DNA from: Chitinophaga pinensis
Lineage (GTDB): Bacteria > Bacteroidota > Bacteroidia > Chitinophagales > Chitinophagaceae
Assembly (NCBI GenBank): GCA_945865645.1
Contig: CAMBEI010000007.1
Coordinates: 1-63,960 of the forward strand
Reading direction: 5' to 3'
Length of the DNA stretch: 63,960 bases
The first letter of the stretch is position 1. Each line of letters opens with the position of its first letter. Under the pieces are notes generated by a model. It did no database searches. It saw nothing but the letters and a program-made list of their open reading frames with translations, and had not been told where the DNA came from. The position numbers were made by a program, and so were the translations under genes. This document shows, one piece after another, positions 35,571 through 44,055 of the stretch.

Positions 35571-37061
35571 ATGAGCAAAAACGTAAATAAGTACCTGTAT
35601 CAGCAAATGGATAAAGAATCTGGAGTTTTTCATTCTCAAAAAAGAACAAAAATTGTAGCAACAGTAGGACCATCATGTGAAAAATTTGAACAGCTGCTCG
35701 AATTAGCTAAAGCAGGTGTTAATGTTTTTAGGTTAAATTTTTCGCATGGCACCTATCAAAATAAAAAGGAAATTATTGACCACATTAAAGAAATCAATAA
35801 ATCGCAGCCAATAAATATTGCTATTTTGGGCGATCTACAAGGGCCTAAACTACGAGTAGGCGATCTTACTAATGGCCAAATAGAATTAATAGAAGGCGCT
35901 GATATTATTTTTACTACAGAAAAAATTATTGGAACGGTATCTAAAATATATGTTTCATATCCAAACCTTACAAAAGATGTAAAAGTGGGCGAACGCATTT
36001 TTTTAGATGACGGGAAAATGGAAGTGAATGTTAAGTCCATTCTCGATGAAAAAGAAATCCTGGTTAATATTACAGTAGGAGGTTTATTGTTACCAAAAAA
36101 GGGTGTAAACCTCCCCGATTCGGAATTAACTATGCCGTCAATGACTGAAAAAGATTATGCCGATCTGGATTTTATAATTGAAAACAATTTGGATTGGGTT
36201 GCTCTTTCTTTTGTTCGTAAAGTAGCCGACATAGTTGAATTAAAAAATAAAATCGCAGAAAAGCAAAGCAAAATAAAAGTAATTGCTAAAATAGAAATGC
36301 CCGAAGCATTAATAAACATTCGTGACATTATTATAGAGAGTGACGGTATTATGATTGCCCGTGGCGATTTAGGTGTAGAGATTCCTGTAGAGCAGGTTCC
36401 CATAATCCAAAAAGAACTCATAAAAAAATGTATGCACCGTGCTAAGCCGGTAATTGTAGCTACACAAATGATGGAAAGTATGATGGATCGTACCAAGCCG
36501 AACAGAAGTGAAGTAAGTGATGTGGCTAATGCCGTTTTGGAAGGAGCAGATGCAGTGATGTTGAGTGGTGAAACTGCCATGGGATTATACCCTACAGAGG
36601 TGGTTAAAACCATGGTTAAAATAATTTTGGAAGCAGAAAAAACTTTATATGATTATAACCGTGATGATATTCTTTCACCCCAGGCACATTCTCCCTCTTT
36701 TTTAAGTGATGCCATTTGTTATAGTGCCTGTAAATTAGCAAACGACACTAATGCCATGGCATTAGTAGGTATGACACAAAGTGGATACACTGCATTTATG
36801 CTTAGTAGCTACAGACCAAAAGCACCCTTGTATATTTTTAGTAAAGAAAAAACACTACTTGCTCAACTAAGTTTAAGTTGGGGAGTTAGGGCTTTTTATT
36901 ATGCCGAAGAAGAAAGCTTGGACAATATTATTTTTGATCAAATAAATATTTTAAAAGAACGTGGATTTTTAAACCCAGGCGATGTGGTTATTAATACAGG
37001 AAGTACACCAATAGAATTGCATCTGCCAACAAATATTGTAAAGGTTTCAACGGTGCAATAG
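35571..37061 (+). CDS. pyk: Pyruvate kinase
   Basis: 496 residues. Signatures: RTKIVATVGPSCEK at the N-terminus, VFRLNFSHGTYQ, the metal/substrate block KIEMPEALINIRDII and DGIMIARGDLGVEIP (catalytic Lys and ADP site), and VATQMMESMMDRTKPNR with TRAEVSDVANAV-like spacing. It makes pyruvate and ATP from phosphoenolpyruvate. A 20-residue N-terminal extension (MSKNVNKYLYQQMDKESGVF) is usual in Bacteroidota. The B domain and C-terminal domain are complete. Confidence 0.95.
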   Translation: MSKNVNKYLYQQMDKESGVFHSQKRTKIVATVGPSCEKFEQLLELAKAGVNVFRLNFSHGTYQNKKEIIDHIKEINKSQPINIAILGDLQGPKLRVGDLTNGQIELIEGADIIFTTEKIIGTVSKIYVSYPNLTKDVKVGERIFLDDGKMEVNVKSILDEKEILVNITVGGLLLPKKGVNLPDSELTMPSMTEKDYADLDFIIENNLDWVALSFVRKVADIVELKNKIAEKQSKIKVIAKIEMPEALINIRDIIIESDGIMIARGDLGVEIPVEQVPIIQKELIKKCMHRAKPVIVATQMMESMMDRTKPNRSEVSDVANAVLEGADAVMLSGETAMGLYPTEVVKTMVKIILEAEKTLYDYNRDDILSPQAHSPSFLSDAICYSACKLANDTNAMALVGMTQSGYTAFMLSSYRPKAPLYIFSKEKTLLAQLSLSWGVRAFYYAEEESLDNIIFDQINILKERGFLNPGDVVINTGSTPIELHLPTNIVKVSTVQ

Positions 37062-37131
37062 GTTATTGATTTTAATATCCAATGCGCCTTAACCTTGAAA
37101 AATAAATTAGTACCCCCTAGTAATAATCTGC

Positions 37132-37620
37132 CTACTGGTAACCGCCAACTGCACTCCTCTCGATAAACACCATCAACTCCTTCCTCGCTCCGTTCTGTAC
37201 CTTTTGTTGAAAATAGCGATTCCAACCCAATAACCATCCCATAAAACCCAGAGCATTGCTACTCCATTTATGTAAGCTAAAAGCATCGCTGTGTTCCGCA
37301 ATTTTACCATTTTTAAAACGCATATTAGCTTTTATCCTATTTATTATTTTTTTGTCCGTTTTTGTAAAAGTAAATCTAACCTCCAAGTCGCAAGTGCTAT
37401 ATTCCTCATCCAAATGCTGAATATTTTTATAGCTTAACGAAAATTCTTTTGCATTTTTACAAAGCATTTCCCACATGGCTGTAACCTCAATTCCTTGTAG
37501 GAACCCAAATATTGGATCAAAAAAAACAATATTCTCATTATAACAGCTATTCATGCCCTTATAATCTAGTTTTTGAAAAGAAGTATAAAAATTATTGATT
37601 ACCTCATCCCTATTTGTCAT
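37132..37620 (-). CDS. Nuclear transport factor 2 family (SnoaL-like) protein
   Basis: 162 residues from the ATG at 37618-37620 (MTNRDEVINNFY). It has the SnoaL/NTF2 cone-like pattern: FYTSFQKLDYKGMNSCYNEN, then FDPIFGFLQGIEVTAMWEML, and WNRYF with FKNGKIAEHSDAFSL. Proteins of this fold range from ketosteroid-isomerase enzymes to binding proteins; no function can be assigned. The final residues VGGYQ are coded by a GCAGTTGGCGGTTACC stretch that resembles an intergenic repeat. It is divergent from the CocE hydrolase and shares with it a palindromic promoter region. Confidence 0.65.
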   Translation of the reverse strand: MTNRDEVINNFYTSFQKLDYKGMNSCYNENIVFFDPIFGFLQGIEVTAMWEMLCKNAKEFSLSYKNIQHLDEEYSTCDLEVRFTFTKTDKKIINRIKANMRFKNGKIAEHSDAFSLHKWSSNALGFMGWLLGWNRYFQQKVQNGARKELMVFIERSAVGGYQ

Positions 37621-37638
37621 AATAAACAATATTGTTTC

Positions 37639-37650
37639 GCTAAATTTAGC
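37639..37650. promoter_or_regulatory. Palindromic GCTAAATTTAGC element between divergent starts
   Basis: A perfect 12-bp palindrome that contains TAAATTTA (a -7-like word, TAnnTTTA) on both strands. The two ATGs lie 18 and 17 bases away, almost symmetrically. Confidence 0.4.
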
Positions 37651-37667
37651 ACTCAAATAATTAATCA

Positions 37668-39540
37668 ATGAAAAAATATTTCTTCTCAACTACGTTTTTT
37701 ATCTTATTTGCAACAAATCTTATTGGCCAAAATAGCGATTCGCTTTGGGTAAGAGAAAATTATTATAAGGTAGAAAAAATGCTCCCTATGCGTGATGGAA
37801 TCGAGCTATTCACGGCTTTTTATATCCCTAAAGACAGCACAGAAAAACACCCGATTTTATTAAATCGCACCCCTTATTCTTGCTCTCCCTACGGAGAAGA
37901 TAAATTCAACTCTCGTATCTATGATACTTATTGGATAAATTATTTAAAAGAAGGATACATAATTGCCATACAAGATGTAAGAGGCAGGTGGATGAGCGAA
38001 GGCGATTATGTAGATGTTAGACCCTTTAATCCAAACAAAAAAGGTAAGGATATTGATGAAGCTAGTGATACTTATGACGCTATTGATTGGATGATAAATA
38101 ATTTATCAAACAATAATAAAAGAGTGGGCGTTTTTGGCATTTCGTACCCAGGCTTTTATTCAACAATGGCAGCCCTAAGCGGCCACCCTGCATTAAAAGC
38201 TGTTAGTCCACAAGCACCCGTTACCGATTGGTTTCAAGGAGATGACTTTCACCACAACGGCGCTTTTTTTTTTAATGGATGCTTTTGGCTTTTATAGTGG
38301 ATTTGGCAAACCTCGTCCAAAACCTACAAGCATAGGTAGCGGTGGATTTAAAATTCCATCGCAGGATAATTATGATTTTTATTTGAAGACAGGTGCGTTA
38401 AAAAACTTTACTGCAATAATGGGTGACAGCATTGCCTTTTGGAACGATTTAATGAATCACCCCAATTATGATGATTGGTGGGAAGACCGAAATGCTCGAA
38501 ACTTTGTAACCAATATAAAACCTGCAATTTTAGTTGTGGGCGGCACGTTTGATGCTGAAGATTGCTTTGGAGCCTGGAGTTTATACAAAGCTATTGAAGA
38601 AAATAACAACAACACGGATAACCGATTGGTAATGGGTCCCTGGTTTCATGGTGGCTGGGCTGGCAGAGGCGAAGGATCTTATTTAGGTAATATTCGTTTT
38701 GGTAAAAAAACAAGTGAATTCTATCAACAAAATATAGAAATACCTTTCTTTAATTTTTATTTAAAACTTAAAGGTACAGTACATGATATTGCCGAAGCTT
38801 CTGTTTTCTTCAGCGGCGAAAATGAGTGGAGAAGGTTTAATGAATGGCCGGCAAAAAATATGGTGTATAAAAATATATTTATTGGTGGTAATGGAAAATT
38901 ATCTTTTGAGAACAAGTCAACAAATAATACATTCAGTGAATACATCAGTGATCCTGCACACCCGGTTCCTTATACAGAAGATATTAGCTTAGGCAGAACC
39001 AGAGAATACATGACTGATGACCAACGTTTTGCCAGCCGCCGGCCAGATGTACTTACATTCAGCACAGATGTATTAGAGGAAGATTTAACACTTGGAGGCC
39101 CGCTGGTTGCAGATTTGATGGTAAACATTTTTACAACCGATGCAGATTTTGTGGTAAAACTGATTGATGTTTTTCCCGACGAATTTAAATATGATGAAGC
39201 AGAATTTGGAAAAGGAAATGCTACTGCATATCCCATGGGTGGCTATCAAATGCTGGTACGTGGCGAAATTATGAGAGGCCGTTATCGTAATAGTTTTTCA
39301 AAGCCAGAAGCCTTTACTCCTGGCAAAATAACCCAAGTAAAATATACGATACCCGATGTAGCACATACTTTTAAAAAAGGTCACAAACTAATGGTTCAAA
39401 TACAAAGCAGTTGGTTTCCATTAGCCGATAGAAATCCACAAAAATTTGTTGATATATATACATGCAATGATAGCGATTTTCAAAAAACAACGATAAAAAT
39501 TTATCACGATAGCAAGATTATTTTACCTGTACTGAAATAA
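37668..39540 (+). pseudogene. CocE/NonD family serine hydrolase, broken by a +1 shift at a T10 tract
   Basis: Two frames join into one protein of about 620 residues. The first part (37668-38297) has signal peptide MKKYFFSTTFFILFATNLIGQ and the nucleophile region GVFGISYPGFYS (Ser near 159). The second (from about 38273) has FDAEDCFGAW and MGPWFHGGW (Asp and His candidates) and the X-Pro dipeptidyl-peptidase C-terminal beta domain. At 38264-38273 ten T's are present; nine would keep the frame (GAFFLMDAFGFY). So the catalytic triad is split across two frames. It is otherwise intact, so this may be a recent mutation, a sequencing error or slippage-controlled expression. Confidence 0.75.
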
Positions 39541-39590
39541 AATGTTACAATACAATATTTACTTTTATACACTTAAATAGAAACACATTT

Positions 39591-41939
39591 ATGAAATTAT
39601 TTGTTTTAATATTTTTGATATTATCCGGCTCAAATTTAACTGCCCAAAACAGCCTGAATATTATACCAGCGCCTACTACAGTAAAAATGGGTAAAGGGAT
39701 TTTCATGCTTACTAAAAACACAAGTATTGTTATAGAAGGATCTGGTCTGGAAAAAGTAGGAGCATTTCTTAATGAGTATTTACAACAAGAATGTGGATAT
39801 AAATTAAAGATCACTAAAGACTATACAGGCATCAACATCATCCGTTTAAATAATGAAAGATTGGATAATAAAATTACCGGTGCTTACATTCTAATGGCTA
39901 ATAATAAAAGTATCAGCATTGCAGGTAACAATGAAAGCGGTGTATTTTATGGTATTCAAACACTAATGCAATTAATTGAACAATCAGCAGCAAAAAAAAA
40001 ACTATCAACAAGCAACGTACAACTTGAAATACCACAGCTAACTATTAATGACTACCCCCGTTTCCAATACCGAGGCATGCACCTCGATGTTGGCCGTCAC
40101 TTCTTCTCTGTATCTTTTATAAAAAAATATATTGATTATTTAGCCACTTATAAATACAATACTTTTCACTGGCATTTAACAGAAGACCAGGGCTGGCGTA
40201 TTGAAATAAAAAAATATCCCAACTTAACAAAAATTGGTGGCTTCAGAAACGGAAGCATCGTTGGACGTTACCCCGGAAAAGGTAGTGATAACATACCCTA
40301 TGGTGGTTTTTATACTCAGGCAGAAATTAAGGAAGTGGTACAATATGCCAAAGACAGATACATTGAAGTTATACCCGAAATTGAAATGCCTGGTCATAGC
40401 AGTGCCGCTATTGCGGCTTATCCATGGCTGAGTTGTTTTCCGGCAAAGTCTACCGAGATACAGGCTAATATGATTTCACAAAAAAGTATGGATGAACAAA
40501 AAATTGGAAGAATAAAATTAGTGCAGGAAACTTGGGGTGTATTTGATGATGTGTTTTGTGTCGGTAAAGATTCTACTTTAAAATTTTTAGAAAATGTAAT
40601 TGATGAAGTGAGTATACTTTTTCCTTCAAAGTATTTTCATTTAGGGGCAGATGAATGCCCAAAGGCGCACTGGAAAATTTGCCCGGCATGCCAGAAACGG
40701 ATGAAAGATAATAACCTAAAAGACGAACATGAATTACAAAGCTGGTTTGTGCAGTACATCGAAAAATATTTAAACAGCAAGGGTAAAACAATGATTGGCT
40801 GGGATGAAATACTCGAAGGCGGCCTGGCACCCAATGCAGTTGTAATGAGCTGGCGTGGAGAAGCCGGAGGCATTGAAGCCGCCAAACAAAAACACCAGGT
40901 TATAATGACTCCTGGCAACCCGGTTTATTTTGATCATACACAAAGCAAAAACGAAGACAGCGTAACAATAGGTGGTTATAATCCCATTGAAAATGTATAT
41001 GCTTATGACCCCATTCCCAAAGAGTTGAATACCGAACAAGGCAAATATGTTTTAGGTGCACAGGCAAATATGTGGACAGAGTACATGGAATACCCCAGCA
41101 AGGTTGAATACATGTTGTTCCCACGAATAACTGCACTGAGTGAGGTTTTGTGGAGCCCAAAAGAAAAGAGAAATTGGAAAGATTTTGAAAGAAGGTTACC
41201 AGCAATTTTTAAAAGATTGGATAAACAGAAAATTAATTATAGTAAGGCATATTATGATTTGAAGGCTACAGTCATACCAATGGATAATTATGATGGTATA
41301 TTATGGAAATTAGAACAAAAAAGCAATAGCCCAGTTAAGTTAAAAGTAAATGATATTGATAGCATTTGGACATATAGTAAACCTATCATTTTAAAATCTT
41401 CATGCAACTATACGGCCTCAAATGATAAAGTTACTTTAACCCAAAAATTTTTATTCAACAAAGCCACCGGTAAAAAAATAATCCTTACGACCGAACCAAA
41501 CAAGTCTTACCCCGGCGATGGTGCTTTTACACTTGTAAACGGTGTGCAAAATGAAAAAGGCCTGGCAAAATCATCAGAATTTTTAGGCTTTTTGGGTAAA
41601 GATCTGGATGCTACTATTGATCTGGGAAAAGATACAGAAGTTTCAAAAATAACATTACACACATTAAACCAAAATGGCAGTTGGATATATTTACCTGCTC
41701 AGATTGAAGTTTCTTTCATCCCTTTTTTTGATACCACGATCATTACAAAACATCAGCCAATTGAATCTGTAACACATATTGTAAAGGATGAAAATAATGA
41801 GCAAACCATACAATTGACAACGCCCAAAACCTTCCGCTATATAAGGGTATATGCAAAAAATTATGGCATCATTCCCGCAGGCAAACCAGGTGCAGGCAAC
41901 TCTGCGTGGCTGTTTATGGATGAGATTGAAGTGCAGTAA
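39591..41939 (+). CDS. Beta-N-acetylhexosaminidase, GH20, with C-terminal beta-sandwich domain
   Basis: 782 residues, with signal peptide MKLFVLIFLILSGSNLTAQ. GH20b domain (to residue about 155) precedes the catalytic barrel: QYRGMHLDVGRHFF and the catalytic pair in HLGADECPKAHW (Asp-Glu near 354-355). A chitobiase/F5-8 type C-like domain ends the protein (GFLGKDLDATIDLGKDTEV; RYIRVYAKNYG). It removes terminal N-acetylhexosamine from chitin oligomers or glycans outside the inner membrane. It stands directly upstream of nagB, which uses the same sugar, supporting an amino-sugar use locus. Confidence 0.92.
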   Translation: MKLFVLIFLILSGSNLTAQNSLNIIPAPTTVKMGKGIFMLTKNTSIVIEGSGLEKVGAFLNEYLQQECGYKLKITKDYTGINIIRLNNERLDNKITGAYILMANNKSISIAGNNESGVFYGIQTLMQLIEQSAAKKKLSTSNVQLEIPQLTINDYPRFQYRGMHLDVGRHFFSVSFIKKYIDYLATYKYNTFHWHLTEDQGWRIEIKKYPNLTKIGGFRNGSIVGRYPGKGSDNIPYGGFYTQAEIKEVVQYAKDRYIEVIPEIEMPGHSSAAIAAYPWLSCFPAKSTEIQANMISQKSMDEQKIGRIKLVQETWGVFDDVFCVGKDSTLKFLENVIDEVSILFPSKYFHLGADECPKAHWKICPACQKRMKDNNLKDEHELQSWFVQYIEKYLNSKGKTMIGWDEILEGGLAPNAVVMSWRGEAGGIEAAKQKHQVIMTPGNPVYFDHTQSKNEDSVTIGGYNPIENVYAYDPIPKELNTEQGKYVLGAQANMWTEYMEYPSKVEYMLFPRITALSEVLWSPKEKRNWKDFERRLPAIFKRLDKQKINYSKAYYDLKATVIPMDNYDGILWKLEQKSNSPVKLKVNDIDSIWTYSKPIILKSSCNYTASNDKVTLTQKFLFNKATGKKIILTTEPNKSYPGDGAFTLVNGVQNEKGLAKSSEFLGFLGKDLDATIDLGKDTEVSKITLHTLNQNGSWIYLPAQIEVSFIPFFDTTIITKHQPIESVTHIVKDENNEQTIQLTTPKTFRYIRVYAKNYGIIPAGKPGAGNSAWLFMDEIEVQ

Positions 41940-42042
41940 TGCTCCGAAGTACAAGAGTGCGACGCCACTGAAGCACAATTTATATTCCCTGGTTTAGTAC
42001 AAAAAAATAATAACGTATATTTAAGCACCCATAAAATACTAT

Positions 42043-43815
42043 ATGACTAAAATTGACCTCACCGATTCTCTCGAAAAAATACCGATTAAGATTTTTCCGG
42101 ATTCAAAAACCGGTTCTGCATTTGTTGCCAAACAGATTGCAGCATTGATAAAAGAAAAAGAAGCCGAAGGTAAAAAGGCTGTTATTGGCCTGGCAACCGG
42201 TTCATCGCCCAAAACATTATATGCTGAGCTGGTGCGCATGCATAAAGAAGAAGGGTTGAGTTTTAAAAATGTAATTACTTTCAATCTTGATCAATATTAT
42301 CCCATGAATAAAGATGCGCTGCAGAGTTATCATTATTTTATGCGTAAGAATTTGTTTGAACAAACAGATATTGACCCCGCTAACTATCACCTGCCTGATG
42401 GTATGATACCGAAGGATAAAGTAAAAGAGCATTGTATTAACTATGAAAAACAAATTGAAGATGCCGGCGGATTGGACCTTCAGATTTTGGGCATCGGTGT
42501 AAATGGCCATATCGGTTTCAACGAACCAGGAAGCAGTATCCATTCAAAAACCAGGCTCATCAATTTAGATAACAGTACACGTATTGCCAATGCCTTCGAG
42601 TTTGGCAATATGACCCAGGTGCCTCGCATGGCCATCACCATGGGCATCAACACTATCTTAAAATCTAAAAAAATTATTTTAATGGCCTGGGGACAAACAA
42701 AAGCCCCAGTAGTAAAAAAAGCGGTTGAGGAAATTGATACCGAAGATATTCCGGCATCACTGTTACAAAATCATGATGATTGTATTTTTGTAATTGATGA
42801 AACCTGTGCCAGCGAATTAACCCATTTTAAGAGCACCTGGCTTACCGGCGAATGTGAGTGGACAAACAGCATGATGAAACGTGCCGTGGTTAATCTTGCA
42901 TTAAAAATAAACAAACCGGTTTTAAGTTTAACCAATATTGATTACAACGATAACGGCCTGAGTGACCTATTGGTTGAAAAAGGCGATGCTTATGAAATTA
43001 ACCTGCAGGTTTATTATTTATTAAGAGACAGTATTACTGGCTGGCCCGGCGGTAAGCCATCTGAATACCGCACCAATCATCCTGAGCGAAATGAACCATT
43101 CCCTAAAAAAATAGTGATCTTCTCCCCTCACCCCGATGATGATGTCATCAGCATGGGCGGTACTTTTATGCGCCTGCACGATCAGGGGCATGATGTACAT
43201 GTGGCTTACCAGACCAGTGGCAACATTGCAGTAACCGATGAATTTGTAACCCGCTTTATTGACTTTGCAGTTGGTTTTGAAAGTATGTTTGATATTGATG
43301 AGACCAAGAGCAAAAACATATTGGATGAAGCCACAGCTTTTTTAAAAATAAAAAAATCGAGCGAAAAAGATACCGAAACGATAAGGGCCATTAAAGGATT
43401 AATAAGAAGATGCGAAGCCAAAGCCACCTGCAAATATGTTGGGTTAAAAGAAGACCATATTCATTTTATGAACCTTCCTTTTTATGAAACCGGCACCATT
43501 GAAAAAAATCCGATGAGTGAAGTAGATGTGCAGGAAACAGTTAATCTTTTAAATAAATTAAACCCACAGCAAATTTACTGCGCCGGCGATTTTGCCGATC
43601 CGCATGGTACACACAAAGTTTGTTTTGATGTGGTGATTGAAGCCTTACGCATAATAAAATCTGAAGGTGCTGCATGGATCAATGATTGCTGGCTCTGGCT
43701 TTACAAAGGTGCCTGGCAAGAATGGCATATTACCGAAATTGAAATGGCCATACCCATGAGTCCCGACCAGGTGGTAAAAAAACGCCATGGCATATTTATA
43801 CACCAGTCGCAATAA
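42043..43815 (+). CDS. nagB: Glucosamine-6-phosphate deaminase fused to a LmbE/PIG-L-like domain (stops early)
   Basis: 590 residues. NagB domain: ATGSSPKTLYAELVRMH, NLDQYYPM, GIGVNGHIGFNEPGS and SKTRLI; the active acid/base residues DQYYP and FNEPG are present. From about residue 370 a LmbE/PIG-L domain has IFSPHPDDDVISMGGT and DPHGTHKVC. Bacteroidota NagB fusions of this kind are about 640 residues. The reading frame stops at TAA 43813-43815 after HQSQ, but a further 47 codons (next entry) continue the family C-terminus. The enzyme converts GlcN6P to Fru6P plus ammonia. A TATATTTA element is upstream. Confidence 0.88.
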   Translation: MTKIDLTDSLEKIPIKIFPDSKTGSAFVAKQIAALIKEKEAEGKKAVIGLATGSSPKTLYAELVRMHKEEGLSFKNVITFNLDQYYPMNKDALQSYHYFMRKNLFEQTDIDPANYHLPDGMIPKDKVKEHCINYEKQIEDAGGLDLQILGIGVNGHIGFNEPGSSIHSKTRLINLDNSTRIANAFEFGNMTQVPRMAITMGINTILKSKKIILMAWGQTKAPVVKKAVEEIDTEDIPASLLQNHDDCIFVIDETCASELTHFKSTWLTGECEWTNSMMKRAVVNLALKINKPVLSLTNIDYNDNGLSDLLVEKGDAYEINLQVYYLLRDSITGWPGGKPSEYRTNHPERNEPFPKKIVIFSPHPDDDVISMGGTFMRLHDQGHDVHVAYQTSGNIAVTDEFVTRFIDFAVGFESMFDIDETKSKNILDEATAFLKIKKSSEKDTETIRAIKGLIRRCEAKATCKYVGLKEDHIHFMNLPFYETGTIEKNPMSEVDVQETVNLLNKLNPQQIYCAGDFADPHGTHKVCFDVVIEALRIIKSEGAAWINDCWLWLYKGAWQEWHITEIEMAIPMSPDQVVKKRHGIFIHQSQ

Positions 43816-43959
43816 GACAGTGTGCCTTTCCAGGGAAGCGATGACCGGGAGTTTTGGCAACGTGCCGAAGAACGCAATGCCAGTACTGCTAAATTATATG
43901 CCCAGCTTGGTTTAACCCAATATGCAGCTATGGAGGCTTTTGTAAGGTGGAAATTGTGA
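43816..43959 (+). other. In-frame, conserved C-terminal tail of nagB after a premature TAA
   Basis: Beyond the TAA the same frame stays open for 47 codons to TGA 43957-43959 and reads DSVPFQGSDDREFWQRAEER, then NASTAKLYAQLGLTQYAAME and AFVRWKL. This looks like the normal tail of the family (REFWQRAEDRN...LY..LGL.EY.A.EAFVRW, from memory). One base change, AAA or AAG to TAA or TAG-type, explains the stop. Confidence 0.7.
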
Positions 43960-44055
43960 GCTCAGTCGTATGTTTGAAATCTCTTTGCGGGTGCAGACTG
44001 CGTTTAATAGATTTTAATTATCTTCATCGGTATAAAAACAAACAATTTGAGTGTG

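Noticed and set aside
38242..39540. Second half of the CocE hydrolase as an independent gene starting at MTFTTT
   Set aside because: The first 15 residues are the other frame of the preceding domain; homology begins exactly at the T10 tract, so it is the rest of a broken gene.
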